From Roseburia hominis (GTDB lineage: Bacteria; Bacillota; Clostridia; Lachnospirales; Lachnospiraceae), in assembly GCA_040702975.1 (NCBI GenBank), contig CP159990.1, forward strand, positions 992,001 through 1,056,000: a DNA stretch of 64,000 bases. The letters are read 5' to 3'. Made by a program: the position numbers and the translations under genes. Below are positions 37,082 through 46,180 of this stretch, in pieces (position 1 is the first letter of the stretch; every line of letters begins with the position of its first letter). The notes beneath the pieces were generated by a model that saw only the letters and a list, made by a program, of their open reading frames with translations, made no database searches and had not been told where the DNA came from.

Positions 37082-38767
37082 ATGGCAAGAACGGTAGGAA
37101 TCGGGCATCAGGATTTTGAGACCTTGATCAGGAATCATTTGTTTTATATAGATAAGACCCATTTTATCAGGGAATGGTGGGAGAACGCGGACAGTGTTAC
37201 CCTGATTGCAAGGCCCAGGCGTTTTGGAAAGACTCTGAATATGAGTATGCTGGAACAGTTCTTTTCGGTACAGTATGCAGGACGGTCGGATTTGTTTGAA
37301 GGACTGGATATCTGGAAAGAAGAGAGGTACCGTAAGTTGCAGGGAACTTACCCTGTTATCACTATTTCGTTTGCGAGTGTAAAAGAGACCTCTTTTGTTC
37401 AGACGAGGAAACATATCTGCCAGATCATCACAGACTTATACCATAAGTTTGACTTCCTTTTGAAGGGAAATTTGCTGAGTGACAGTGAGAAGGCAGAGTA
37501 TTTGGAAGTGTGTGCCGAGATGGAGGATTTTGTACTTGCTTCCTCTCTGAAAAAATTGTCCAATTATTTGTGCCGTGCTTATGACCGGAAGGTTCTTATT
37601 TTCCTGGATGAGTATGATACGCCTATGCAGGAAGCCTATGTGAATGGATATTGGGAAGAGATGACGGGTTGTATCCGAAGTCTTTTTAATGCCACGTTTA
37701 AGAGCAATCCTTATATGGAACGGTCAGTGATGACAGGGGTTACAAGAGTCAGCAGAGAATCGGTGTTTTCAGACTTGAATAATTTGGAGGTGGTGACCAC
37801 AACCTCTGACAAGTATGAAGATAGCTTCGGATTTACTGAAGATGAAGTGTTTGCCGCATTGAAGGAATTCGGTATTTTGGATAAAAAAGATGAAGTCAAA
37901 GCCTGGTATGACGGATTTACATTTGGAGATGTGAAGGATATTTACAATCCATGGTCAGTAATCAATTATTTGGATAAGCAGAAAACAGGCGCCTATTGGG
38001 CGAATACCAGCAGTAATGCATTGGTGAGCAAGCTGATAAGAGAAGGCAGCCCTGATGTGAAAACAGATTTTGAAGAACTGCTTAAGGGAAGGAGTCTGGA
38101 TAAAGGTATTGACGAGCAGATTGTGTTCCGGGAGCTGTTAGATGATGAGAATGCAATATGGAGTTTCCTTCTTGCAAGCGGGTATTTGAAAGTAGATGAA
38201 CATGTAATCAACGAGCCCATGGGAAGAGAAGAGTATCGCCTTTCTATCACGAATAAAGAAGTGCGTATTATGTTTAGTAATATGGTGCGGCGTTGGTTTT
38301 CACGGGAAAGTTCGGGGTATAATGCCTTTATCCGGGCCATGCTGCGGCATGACTTAAAGTCCATGAACGGGTATATGAATCGGGTAGCGCTGGCGACGAT
38401 CAGCTATTTTGATACCGGAAAGAAACCGTCAGAGGCGTCTGAGCCGGAAAAATTCTATCATGGATTTGTACTGGGGTTGATGGTAGAACTGGCAGACCGG
38501 TATGTGATTACCTCTAACAGGGAAAGTGGATTTGGAAGATATGATATTATGTTGGAGCCGCTTGGGACAGACGACGCAATAATCATTGAGTTCAAGGTTT
38601 TTGATTCGAGTGAGGAGAATACCCTTGCAGATACGGTGAAAAATGCACTTCTGCAGATTGAGGAAGAAAAATATGAAGCTGCCCTGATTGCAAGAGGCAT
38701 TCCCAAAGAGAGAATACGAAAATATGGATTTGCTTTTGAGGGTAAGAAAGTGCTGATAGGGGAGTAG
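37082..38767 (+). CDS. AAA-ATPase_like / PDDEXK_9 nuclease-superfamily protein
   Basis: 561 residues. N-terminal P-loop domain with the family-specific Walker A ARPRRFGKTLNMSML near residue 45 and a Walker B-like KVLIFLDEYDTPMQEAY. The C-terminal domain is PD-(D/E)XK-like (GRYDIMLEP, then AIIIEFKVFD) followed by QIEEEKYEAALIARGIPKERIRKYGFAFEGKKVLI. These AAA-ATPase_like (PF09820) plus PDDEXK_9 (PF08011) proteins occur in many copies in gut Clostridia and Bacteroidetes; function unknown, suspected mobile or defence-related. Own promoter, GGGAGGTGAG ribosome site and terminator, so it is a single-gene unit. Confidence 0.85.
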   Translation: MARTVGIGHQDFETLIRNHLFYIDKTHFIREWWENADSVTLIARPRRFGKTLNMSMLEQFFSVQYAGRSDLFEGLDIWKEERYRKLQGTYPVITISFASVKETSFVQTRKHICQIITDLYHKFDFLLKGNLLSDSEKAEYLEVCAEMEDFVLASSLKKLSNYLCRAYDRKVLIFLDEYDTPMQEAYVNGYWEEMTGCIRSLFNATFKSNPYMERSVMTGVTRVSRESVFSDLNNLEVVTTTSDKYEDSFGFTEDEVFAALKEFGILDKKDEVKAWYDGFTFGDVKDIYNPWSVINYLDKQKTGAYWANTSSNALVSKLIREGSPDVKTDFEELLKGRSLDKGIDEQIVFRELLDDENAIWSFLLASGYLKVDEHVINEPMGREEYRLSITNKEVRIMFSNMVRRWFSRESSGYNAFIRAMLRHDLKSMNGYMNRVALATISYFDTGKKPSEASEPEKFYHGFVLGLMVELADRYVITSNRESGFGRYDIMLEPLGTDDAIIIEFKVFDSSEENTLADTVKNALLQIEEEKYEAALIARGIPKERIRKYGFAFEGKKVLIGE

Positions 38768-38851
38768 AAGCGTACAGAGAAAATAAGGGATGGTTGACAA
38801 ATAGGCTAAAAAACCAAATGATTAAGGTGGATACCACGTAAAGAAAATAGA

Positions 38852-38900
38852 AACGGCAGTTGGATGAAGTGAGATTCAAATCCATACTGCCGTTGTTTTA
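38852..38900. terminator. Bidirectional terminator
   Basis: Long stem AACGGCAGT-TGGAT / ATCCA-T-ACTGCCGTT with one bulged base and a 14-base loop. T-rich tails on both strands serve the converging genes at 37082 and 39014. A half unit of the dispersed repeat follows at about 38905-38935. Confidence 0.8.
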
Positions 38901-39013
38901 TTTCCAAGCATATCTAAGTGAACGTCGGTTAGTTCTTTGCCTCAGTATCCGGGAAAAGCGTTCTGCTTTTCACTGAAAAATGCAAACCACTCGTGTACAG
39001 GGCATATATTTTT

Positions 39014-41143
39014 TTACATCTGTCTTGCCGTAAAAATCGCCACAGACCGTGGGCGCATGACGAAGCTGCCGTCGATGCGGATCTCTTCATTCTCCGGGTA
39101 GCAGTAACGCCCCTGTCCATCGCCGTAGGTATTCACACTTAGAAACCAGAAATAACCACGTGCTTCCGGGAGGGTAATAGGTACGTCTTCCCAGTAGGAA
39201 TTGATGGCGACATAGACAATATCATCTTTCCCCTTCTTCCTGTCATATCCCGCGAAGCTGCTTGCGAAGAACCGGGTATCCCGGTCGATATTGGTGCGGC
39301 GGCCGTCTGCGCTGTGGGCGTGAATGGCGTCCATACCGCAGATCGCATCGGGCAGCTTCCGGCTGATGATGGGGTGACGGAAACGATAGTTTATCATGAA
39401 TTTGAAAAATTCAAAGAGGCTGCGGTTCTTTTCCAGCAGACTCCAATCCAGCCAGGAAATTTCATTGTCCTGACAGTAAGAGTTATTGTTTCCGAACTGC
39501 GTGTTTCCGAATTCGTCGCCCGCCAGGAACATAGGAGTTCCGCGGCTGGAGAGAAGCACGGCACAGGCGTTGCGGATCATGCGGTAGCGCAGCTTTAGCA
39601 CCTCAGGATCGTTGGTCTCGCCCTCGGCGCCACAGTTCCAACTACGGTTATCATTTGCACCATCAGTGTTATTCCAGCCATTGATCTCGTTATGCTTTTC
39701 ATTGTAAGAATAAAGATCGTATAGCGTAAATCCATCATGGCAGGTCAGGAAATTGACGCAGGAATTGTAGCCTGCATAATTGTTGTTATGCTCAGAAGTA
39801 TACCCGCCGTACAGATCTCCGGAACCGGCTACGCACCATGCGGCGTCAATGGCATTCCAGTTATCCCCTTTCAGGTAGCCTCTGATGGCATCACGGTATC
39901 TTCCGTTCCATTCCGCCCAGCGCAGATGTGCGGGAAAACGTCCTACCTGATACAGCCCACCGGCGTCCCAGGCCTCTGCGATCAGCTTTACGTTGCTGAG
40001 CAGCGGGTCATAGGCAAGCGCCTGTAAAAGCGGCGGATTATTGCTGGGGGATCCGTCCTGGTTACGCCCCAGGATACTGGCCAGATCGAAGCGGAATCCG
40101 TCGATCCGGTAATTGACCGTCCAGTAGCGCAGGCACTCCAGAATCATCTGCCTCACCACAGGGTGATTGCAATTCAGGGTATTTCCGCAGCCGCTGAAAT
40201 TATAGTAGTTTCCATCGGGCGTCAGCATATAGTAAATATTATTGTCCAGCCCCTTAAAGCTAAAAGAGGGGCCGAGCTCATTTCCTTCGGCAGTATGATT
40301 GAATACAACGTCCAGAATGACCTCTATTCCGTTGGAATGCAGGGCTTTGATCAGTTTTTTCAGTTCCGTACCCTCGTGATTATGCTCCGGCGAGGACGAA
40401 TAGCTGGTATTGGGAGCAAAGAAACAGACAGAATTATAGCCCCAGTATTCCAGCAGAGTCTTTCCATCCACCTCCCTCGCATTCATGGTCTCGTCGAACT
40501 CAAAAATCGGCATCAGTTCAACAGCATTGATCCCGAGTTCCTTTAAATAAGGGATTTTCTCCATCAATCCGGCGAAGGTGCCGGGATACGCCACGTTGGA
40601 GGTAGAGTGCCGGGTAAAACCTCTGACATGCAGTTCATAGATCACCAGATCCGCAAGCTCCCGTGTGGACTGCGGCATATCACCCCAGTCGAACACATCG
40701 TTCACGACCCGCGCATGGTAGGCTTTTTGATTACGTTTTCCCCAGATATGCTGGTCACTCAGAGCTTTCGCATAGGGGTCGAGCAAAATGTTGTTGCGGT
40801 TGAATAAAAGCCCTTTCTCCGGGTGATAAGGACCGTCTATCCGGTAAGCGTATTCAAATTCCCGGATATCCAGATTAAAGACGATCATGGAGTAGACGTC
40901 TCCGATCTTAAATTCCTCGGGAAATGGAAGTACGGCGTAGGGTTCTTCCTCTCCGGTGTGAAATAAAAGCAGCTCACAGGAGGTGCCGTTGTGGGTGGCG
41001 ATGGTAAAATTCACTCCGTTTTGGAGCGGCATGGCCCCGCTGATCCCAAATAGTCCGGGACGGACCGGAAAGCCCGCAATCTCGCCGGTGGGTTTGTCAA
41101 AAGCGGCATATTCTGTAATTGGTAAATGGTTATGAGGCTTCAT
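39014..41143 (-). CDS. glgX: Glycogen debranching enzyme GlgX/TreX-type (GH13)
   Basis: 709 residues from ATG 41143 (AAGGGAGAA upstream); a longer frame upstream lacks a ribosome site. N-terminal CBM48-like segment (FGISGAMPLQNGVNFTIATHNGTSCELLLF), then the GH13 barrel with conserved regions DVVFNHTAEGN, nucleophile in DGFRFDLASILGR, acid/base in LIAEAWDAGG, and FLTCHDGFTLYDL. It hydrolyses alpha-1,6 branches in glycogen-type polymers (isoamylase group). It stands alone here, without other glg genes. Confidence 0.93.
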   Translation of the reverse strand: MKPHNHLPITEYAAFDKPTGEIAGFPVRPGLFGISGAMPLQNGVNFTIATHNGTSCELLLFHTGEEEPYAVLPFPEEFKIGDVYSMIVFNLDIREFEYAYRIDGPYHPEKGLLFNRNNILLDPYAKALSDQHIWGKRNQKAYHARVVNDVFDWGDMPQSTRELADLVIYELHVRGFTRHSTSNVAYPGTFAGLMEKIPYLKELGINAVELMPIFEFDETMNAREVDGKTLLEYWGYNSVCFFAPNTSYSSSPEHNHEGTELKKLIKALHSNGIEVILDVVFNHTAEGNELGPSFSFKGLDNNIYYMLTPDGNYYNFSGCGNTLNCNHPVVRQMILECLRYWTVNYRIDGFRFDLASILGRNQDGSPSNNPPLLQALAYDPLLSNVKLIAEAWDAGGLYQVGRFPAHLRWAEWNGRYRDAIRGYLKGDNWNAIDAAWCVAGSGDLYGGYTSEHNNNYAGYNSCVNFLTCHDGFTLYDLYSYNEKHNEINGWNNTDGANDNRSWNCGAEGETNDPEVLKLRYRMIRNACAVLLSSRGTPMFLAGDEFGNTQFGNNNSYCQDNEISWLDWSLLEKNRSLFEFFKFMINYRFRHPIISRKLPDAICGMDAIHAHSADGRRTNIDRDTRFFASSFAGYDRKKGKDDIVYVAINSYWEDVPITLPEARGYFWFLSVNTYGDGQGRYCYPENEEIRIDGSFVMRPRSVAIFTARQM

Positions 41144-41345
41144 ATATCTATTCTCCCTTGGATTTTTGCGTTGTTTACCTGTGTAAAATAAAAGTGATAT
41201 TGTGCTTATTATACGGGTTTTGGAAGAGAGAGTCAAATTTTCAGCGGAATTTCTTGGTCAGGGGAGAAAGTACACAAAGGAAGAATGAATTTTTTAGGGG
41301 TATTTTCTTATGAAATAGTTGATAAAGCGAAAATGTTTGGAATAC

Positions 41346-41436
41346 AAATGCGAAATTCCAGAGAATAAAATGCGAGGCCTTGCGGGACGAAAATGCGAAA
41401 TCCCCCAGAATGATATTGCGAAATCAAGAGGAATGG
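41346..41436. repeat. Four tandem 22-23-bp direct repeats upstream of the FliB-like gene
   Basis: Units start at 41346, 41368, 41391 and 41414. Each has AAATGCGA or TATTGCGA at its left end, and three of four end in an AGAAT/GGAAT-like tail. The spacing, near two helical turns, would put the TGCGA elements on one face of the DNA. The rest of the 372-base gap between glgX and 41516 shows nothing recognisable beyond the ribosome site GAAAGGA. Confidence 0.5.
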
Positions 41437-41515
41437 TGTATGTTTACAATGGCAGGGGGTTGCCACAAAAGTAAGGAAATGGCTGTGGATTCCTACTGTA
41501 GAAAGGATAAAAAAG

Positions 41516-42643
41516 ATGCTATATACAATCCCAGATTACTATAAAGAGTTCCGGTGCATCGCCGGAGCGTGTGAGGATACCTGCTGCGCGGGGTGGCAGA
41601 TCGTGGTCGATGAGAAGTCGCTCAAAAAGTACAAAAAAGTCGAAGGGCCATTTGCCCGAAAACTCAGGCGAAGCGTCAACTGGAAAGAGGGAACCTTCCG
41701 GCAGGAAGAAAATCGAAGATGCGCATTCCTAAACGAAAAGAACCTGTGCGACCTGTATACGGCCTTGGGGAAGAAGAGCCTTTGCCGGACTTGCCGGTTG
41801 TATCCCAGGCATGTGGAGGAATTTGAAAATGTCCGGGAGATTACGCTGTCCCTGTCCTGCCCGGAGGCGGCGCGCCTCATTCTTGGGAAAACAGAGCCGG
41901 TGCATTTCTTAAGCTGCGAGAAGGAAGGGGAGGAAGAGTATGAGGATTTTGACCCGCTTCTTTATTCCGCGCTGGTTCAGACAAGGGAAGTGATGCTGGA
42001 AATCCTTCAGGACCGGACGAAAGCGACGAAAGCAATCCAGGTTCGCGGCGCGCTGGTGCTCGGGATCGCTCATGATCTTCAGTTCAGAATGAATAGAGGA
42101 ATGCTATTTTCTTATGAAGAGATCCTGGAGAAGTACCGCAAGCCGTCTGCCGCATTATTCGTGGAGGAAAGGTACGAAAACTGGAAACAGGATATGGGGA
42201 AATGTTATGACGATGCACAGACATTTTTCGCAAATTTATATGATTTGGAGATTTTGCGCCAGGAGTGGAAGGCAAATCTGGACGAGAGCGCCTATCTACT
42301 TTACGGAAAAGGCGCGGTCGAATATCAAAAATTGCAGGAGCATTTTCAAAGATGGCAGAAGAGACATTTCCCGGAATTGGACGTGATGAAGGAGCAGATT
42401 CTAGTCTATTTTATATTTACGTACCTATGTGGGGCGGTTTACGATGGCAATGTATATGCGAAAGTAAAAATGGCAGTCCTCTCTACCTTCCTGATCTGCG
42501 AGCTCTTGGCGGCAAGGTGGAGTAAGAATGGGGAAACACTGGAATTTGAGGATATTGTGGAAGTAGTGTATCGGTTTTCGCGGGAAATCGAACACTCGGA
42601 TCTAAATTTAGAGCGGATGGAACGGTGCCGTTTGCATTTGTAA
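41516..42643 (+). CDS. FliB-type (lysine-N-methylase) cysteine-cluster protein
   Basis: 375 residues. The N-terminal 120 carry a multi-cysteine block: FRCIAGACEDTCCAGWQIVVD, RRCAFLNEKNLCDLY, SLCRTCRLYPRH and LSCPEAARLIL. This pattern is shared by Salmonella FliB, which methylates flagellin lysines, and YkgJ-like Fe/Zn-cluster proteins. The rest is helical (IYFTYLCGAVYD-like segments, KMAVLSTFLICELLA). Many gut Firmicutes carry such genes without nearby flagellin, as here, so the substrate is uncertain. ATG 41516 has GAAAGGA upstream. Confidence 0.8.
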   Translation: MLYTIPDYYKEFRCIAGACEDTCCAGWQIVVDEKSLKKYKKVEGPFARKLRRSVNWKEGTFRQEENRRCAFLNEKNLCDLYTALGKKSLCRTCRLYPRHVEEFENVREITLSLSCPEAARLILGKTEPVHFLSCEKEGEEEYEDFDPLLYSALVQTREVMLEILQDRTKATKAIQVRGALVLGIAHDLQFRMNRGMLFSYEEILEKYRKPSAALFVEERYENWKQDMGKCYDDAQTFFANLYDLEILRQEWKANLDESAYLLYGKGAVEYQKLQEHFQRWQKRHFPELDVMKEQILVYFIFTYLCGAVYDGNVYAKVKMAVLSTFLICELLAARWSKNGETLEFEDIVEVVYRFSREIEHSDLNLERMERCRLHL

Positions 42644-42645
42644 AA

Positions 42646-42782
42646 GCATACCCAAAGGGCATTCCGTATGGCCATTCGGCCGTTTCACAAAGTATACCCA
42701 AGGGCATCCCGCATGGCCATTCGGCCGTTTTACAAGGTATACCCAAGGGCATCCCGCATGGCCATTCGGCAGTTTCATAAGG
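42646..42782. repeat. Three contiguous 45-46-bp repeats before topB
   Basis: Copies start at 42646, 42692 and 42737. Each contains GTATACCCAAGGGCATCCC, then GCATGGCCATTCGGCCGTTT and a CACAAA/TACAAG end. Copies 2 and 3 differ at only a few bases. The GGCC-ATTC-GGCC palindrome and the GCATACC opening suggest a diverged relative of the dispersed repeat family. Contiguous copies without spacers exclude a CRISPR array. Confidence 0.75.
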
Positions 42783-42801
42783 TTTAAAAAGGAGTAATAG
42801 T

Positions 42802-44991
42802 ATGAAATCATTGGTAATTGCAGAGAAGCCTTCCGTTGCGCGGGATATTGCACGGGTTCTAAAGTGCAATAAGAAATTAAACGGCGCATTGGAGGGGAAT
42901 ACCTACGTCGTGACCTGGGGCCTTGGTCATCTGGTAACGCTGGCTGACCCGGAGGACTACGACAAAAAATATAAGGAATGGAAGATGGAGCATCTCCCCA
43001 TGCTGCCAAAGCCTTTTAAGCTGGAGGTCATTAAACAGACCGGGAAGCAGTTCGCGGCAGTGAAGACGCAGATTCACCGAAATGACGTGGGGGAGATCAT
43101 CATAGCCACCGACGCCGGACGGGAAGGGGAGCTGGTAGCGAGGCTGATTCTGGAGAAAACGAATTGTAAAAAGCCGATCAAGCGTCTCTGGATTTCCTCC
43201 GTGACCGACAAGGCGATCCGGGAAGGGTTTGCCAATTTAAAGAGCGGGCATGAGTACGACGCACTCTATGATGCTGCCATGTGCCGTGCCGAGGCGGACT
43301 GGCTGGTCGGCATTAACGCCACCCGGGCTTTGACCTGCAAATACAACGCCCAGCTTTCCTGCGGGCGCGTGCAGACCCCGACGCTTGCCATGATCGCAAA
43401 AAGGGAAAAGCAGATCCGCGAATTTGTCCCCAAACCATATTTTGGGATAACGGCAAAAGGGGAGGGGATTACTCTTACATGGCAGGATCAGACGTCAAAA
43501 AGCTATCGCTCCTTTGATAAGGAACGAATGGAAACGATATTGTCCCGGTTAAGAGGGCAGCAAGGGACGGTGACGGATATCCGCCGCACGCCGAAAAAGA
43601 CGTATGCACCGCTTCTTTACGATCTGACGGAGCTGCAGCAAGATGCGAATAAACGATTCGGATTTTCTGCAAAGGAGACCCTTAACATCATGCAGAGATT
43701 GTATGAGAATCATAAGGTCCTCACCTATCCGCGAACGGATTCGCGGTATCTGAGCAGCGATATCGTGCCGACACTAAAGGACAGGCTGGAGGCCTGCGGC
43801 ACCGGGCCGTACCGGAAAATGGCAGGAGCAGCGGCGAAAAGGCAGCTTCCGGCAAAACCGGCTTTTGTGAATAACGCTAAGGTGTCCGACCATCATGCCA
43901 TCATTCCGACGGAGCAGTTTGTACAGTTGGATCATATGACGAATGAAGAACGCAAAATCTATGACCTGGTGGTACGGCGTTTTCTTTCCGTGTTCTTTCC
44001 GCCTTTTGAGTATGAACAGACGACACTGACGGTGGAGATTGGCGGGGAGTATTTTGTGGCGTCGGGTAGGATCGTGAAGCAGGCCGGGTGGAAAGAAGTC
44101 TATGAAAATATGACTTTGGACGACGACGAGGAAGAGGGCGATGAGGAAAAGAGCTTAAAGGGCCAGACATTACCTGAACTTGCAAAAGGGCAGCGTTTGA
44201 GCGGACTAAGACTTACGATGACGGAGGGAAAAACAAAGCCACCGGCTCCATTTAACGAGGCAACCTTGCTTTCTGCGATGGAAAATCCAGTCGCTTATAT
44301 GGAATCACACGATAAAAAGATGGCGCAGACTCTCGGGGAGACCGGAGGTTTGGGAACGGTCGCGACCCGGGCAGACATCATTGAAAAACTGTTCTCCGGT
44401 TTTCTTCTGGAAAAACGCGGCAAGGACATTTACCTGACTTCCAAGGCAAGACAGCTTTTGGGTCTGGTGCCGGAGGAATTAAAAAAGCCGGAGCTGACGG
44501 CCGACTGGGAGATGAAGCTGTCCCGCATTGCCAAAGGGAAGATGAAGCGCAGTGTATTTATGAAAGAGATCGAAGCGTATACCGGCGAAGTGCTGGAGGA
44601 GATCCGGTCCGGAGAAGGCTCCTTTAGGCATGACAACCTGACGAACACGAAATGCCCCCGCTGCGGAAAGCGTATGCTGGCGGTGAAAGGGAAGAATAGT
44701 GAACTGCTCGTCTGTCAGGACCGGGAATGCGGTTATCGTGAGACCGTGGCAAAGACGACCAACGCCAGATGCCCGGTATGTCACAAGAAAATGCAGCTTC
44801 GCGGCAAAGGGGACGGGCAGATCTTCGTCTGTTCCTGCGGGCATAAGGAGAAGCTGACAGCGTTCCAGGAGAGAAGGAAAAAAGAAGGGGCGGGCGTCAG
44901 CAAACGGGACGTACAGAATTATCTGAAAAAGCAGAAGGAAGAACCGGTAAATAATGCGTTTGCGGACGCATTTGCAAAATTGAAGCTGTAA
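42802..44991 (+). CDS. topB: DNA topoisomerase III
   Basis: 729 residues, type IA topoisomerase. TOPRIM domain with LVIAEKPSVARDIA and IIATDAGREGELVARLI, catalytic tyrosine in KVLTYPRTDSRYLS, and QLSCGRVQTPTLAM. Two C-terminal zinc-ribbon-like motifs follow (CPRCGKRM ... CQDRECGY and CPVCHKKM ... CSCGHKEK). It relaxes and decatenates single-stranded DNA junctions. ATG 42802 has AAAAGGAG upstream, immediately after the triple repeat. No conjugative genes surround it, so it is probably the chromosomal housekeeping copy. Confidence 0.94.
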   Translation: MKSLVIAEKPSVARDIARVLKCNKKLNGALEGNTYVVTWGLGHLVTLADPEDYDKKYKEWKMEHLPMLPKPFKLEVIKQTGKQFAAVKTQIHRNDVGEIIIATDAGREGELVARLILEKTNCKKPIKRLWISSVTDKAIREGFANLKSGHEYDALYDAAMCRAEADWLVGINATRALTCKYNAQLSCGRVQTPTLAMIAKREKQIREFVPKPYFGITAKGEGITLTWQDQTSKSYRSFDKERMETILSRLRGQQGTVTDIRRTPKKTYAPLLYDLTELQQDANKRFGFSAKETLNIMQRLYENHKVLTYPRTDSRYLSSDIVPTLKDRLEACGTGPYRKMAGAAAKRQLPAKPAFVNNAKVSDHHAIIPTEQFVQLDHMTNEERKIYDLVVRRFLSVFFPPFEYEQTTLTVEIGGEYFVASGRIVKQAGWKEVYENMTLDDDEEEGDEEKSLKGQTLPELAKGQRLSGLRLTMTEGKTKPPAPFNEATLLSAMENPVAYMESHDKKMAQTLGETGGLGTVATRADIIEKLFSGFLLEKRGKDIYLTSKARQLLGLVPEELKKPELTADWEMKLSRIAKGKMKRSVFMKEIEAYTGEVLEEIRSGEGSFRHDNLTNTKCPRCGKRMLAVKGKNSELLVCQDRECGYRETVAKTTNARCPVCHKKMQLRGKGDGQIFVCSCGHKEKLTAFQERRKKEGAGVSKRDVQNYLKKQKEEPVNNAFADAFAKLKL

Positions 44992-45011
44992 GAACAGGCA
45001 TGTCAGGGATT

Positions 45012-45095
45012 TTTGGTTGCCAGGCAAGCCTGAGTGGACGCCTATCCCGGTTGCCGGGCATACCTGAAATAAGGTCCAGCGGACCTTATTTCGCC
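45012..45095. repeat. Dispersed palindromic repeat block 4
   Basis: A degenerate unit (GGTTGCCAGGCAAGCCTGAGTGG...) and a canonical one: CGGTTGCC, GGGCATACCTGA, AATAAGGTCC / GGACCTTATT, TCG. The canonical unit matches block 1 at nearly every base. The remaining part of this 336-base gap holds the panG leader hairpin and no gene. Confidence 0.75.
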
Positions 45096-45302
45096 CCATG
45101 CCATGATGAATTTTTCACATGATAGATTTTTAAGATTGTCCCTATGATAAACGTGCAAAATGTGATAGAATAGTTTTCGGATAGTATTCCCAGGGAAACT
45201 ATACCGGGACAACACTTGTTTTCAAATCCTGACATATGCCATGGAACTTATATCGAGACAGAATGAGATTTCATTTCCCGGCCGCCTTGAGGCAGGAGAG
45301 GG

Positions 45303-45325
45303 TATCACCTGAAAGGAAGGTGATA
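45303..45325 (+). promoter_or_regulatory. Hairpin that sequesters the panG ribosome binding site
   Basis: Perfect 8-bp stem TATCACCT / AGGTGATA with loop GAAAGGA; the start codon is at 45328. The AGGTG of the right arm and the AAGGA of the loop are the only Shine-Dalgarno candidates, so folding would hide part of the site. Confidence 0.55.
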
Positions 45326-45327
45326 GG

Positions 45328-46179
45328 ATGAGAATAGGATTTGTGGGTGCAGGAAAAGTGGGCTTTACGCTGGGCAAGTATTTTATGGAACATCACGTGG
45401 ATGTATCCGGCTATTACAGCAAAAGTGAGTCCGCAGCCAGGCAGGCATCTGATTTTACACATACCAGGTATTATGAGACACTAGAAGATATTGCAGCGTC
45501 GAGTGATGCTCTCTTTTTGACGGTCCCGGACGGGGCCATAGAAGAGGTATGGAATTCTCTAAAACGATATTCTTTGACAGGCAAGTTGATTTGTCACACA
45601 AGCGGCGCTATGAGCTCCGCTGTATTTTCCGGGATCAGCCAGATGGGTGCGTTTGGCTATTCTATCCATCCTTTGTTTGCGGTGAGCAGCAAACAGAATT
45701 CTTATAAGGAAATTTCTCAGGCGTATTTTACAATCGAAGGAGACGAGGAGTATCTGGGCTTTTGGAAGTCCTTTTTCCAGGAACTGGGTAACCCGGTGCG
45801 GGTGATTGGGGCGGACGATAAGGTGCGCTACCACGGGGCCGCGGTCTTCGTCAGTAATCTGGTGACAGGGCTTTATGAGGCGGGCGTGTCTCTTTTGGAG
45901 TCCTGCGGCTTTGACAGGGAAAGCGGCGAGGCAGCCCTTGGACCGTTGTTTGTAAATAATGCGCAGAATGTGGCGGCAAAGGGGACGGCTGCGGCTCTTA
46001 CCGGACCGGTGGAAAGAGGCGACGTGTCAACCGTTACGAAACATCTGGAAGCATTTTCAGAGGAGGAGCGAGAGATTTACCTGCAGATTTCCAGAAAACT
46101 GCTTCAGATCGCAAGACGTAAAAATCCCGACAGGGACTATGGGGAATTAGCCCAAATACTGGAAAGGAGTGGAAAATAA
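45328..46179 (+). CDS. panG: Rossmann-like/DUF2520 protein, probable ketopantoate reductase PanG
   Basis: 283 residues. N-terminal NAD(P)-binding Rossmann motif [17 protein letters not shown], then [13 protein letters not shown] and [11 protein letters not shown], with a helical DUF2520 C-terminal domain ([24 protein letters not shown] ... [21 protein letters not shown]). The gene directly precedes panB, whose product makes ketopantoate. DUF2520-type PanG enzymes are known to replace PanE as ketopantoate reductase in some bacteria, and no panE is seen here. The biochemical call rests on context and family. Confidence 0.75.
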   Translation: MRIGFVGAGKVGFTLGKYFMEHHVDVSGYYSKSESAARQASDFTHTRYYETLEDIAASSDALFLTVPDGAIEEVWNSLKRYSLTGKLICHTSGAMSSAVFSGISQMGAFGYSIHPLFAVSSKQNSYKEISQAYFTIEGDEEYLGFWKSFFQELGNPVRVIGADDKVRYHGAAVFVSNLVTGLYEAGVSLLESCGFDRESGEAALGPLFVNNAQNVAAKGTAAALTGPVERGDVSTVTKHLEAFSEEEREIYLQISRKLLQIARRKNPDRDYGELAQILERSGK

Positions 46180-46180
46180 G

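Noticed and set aside
42646..42782. Possible CRISPR array
   Set aside because: Units are contiguous without spacers and no cas genes are present in the window.
42802..44991. topB as the mark of an integrated conjugative element
   Set aside because: No relaxase, type IV secretion or integrase genes nearby.
45180..45327. T-box or known riboswitch before panG
   Set aside because: No T-box sequence or specifier-type stem; only the ribosome-site hairpin can be supported.
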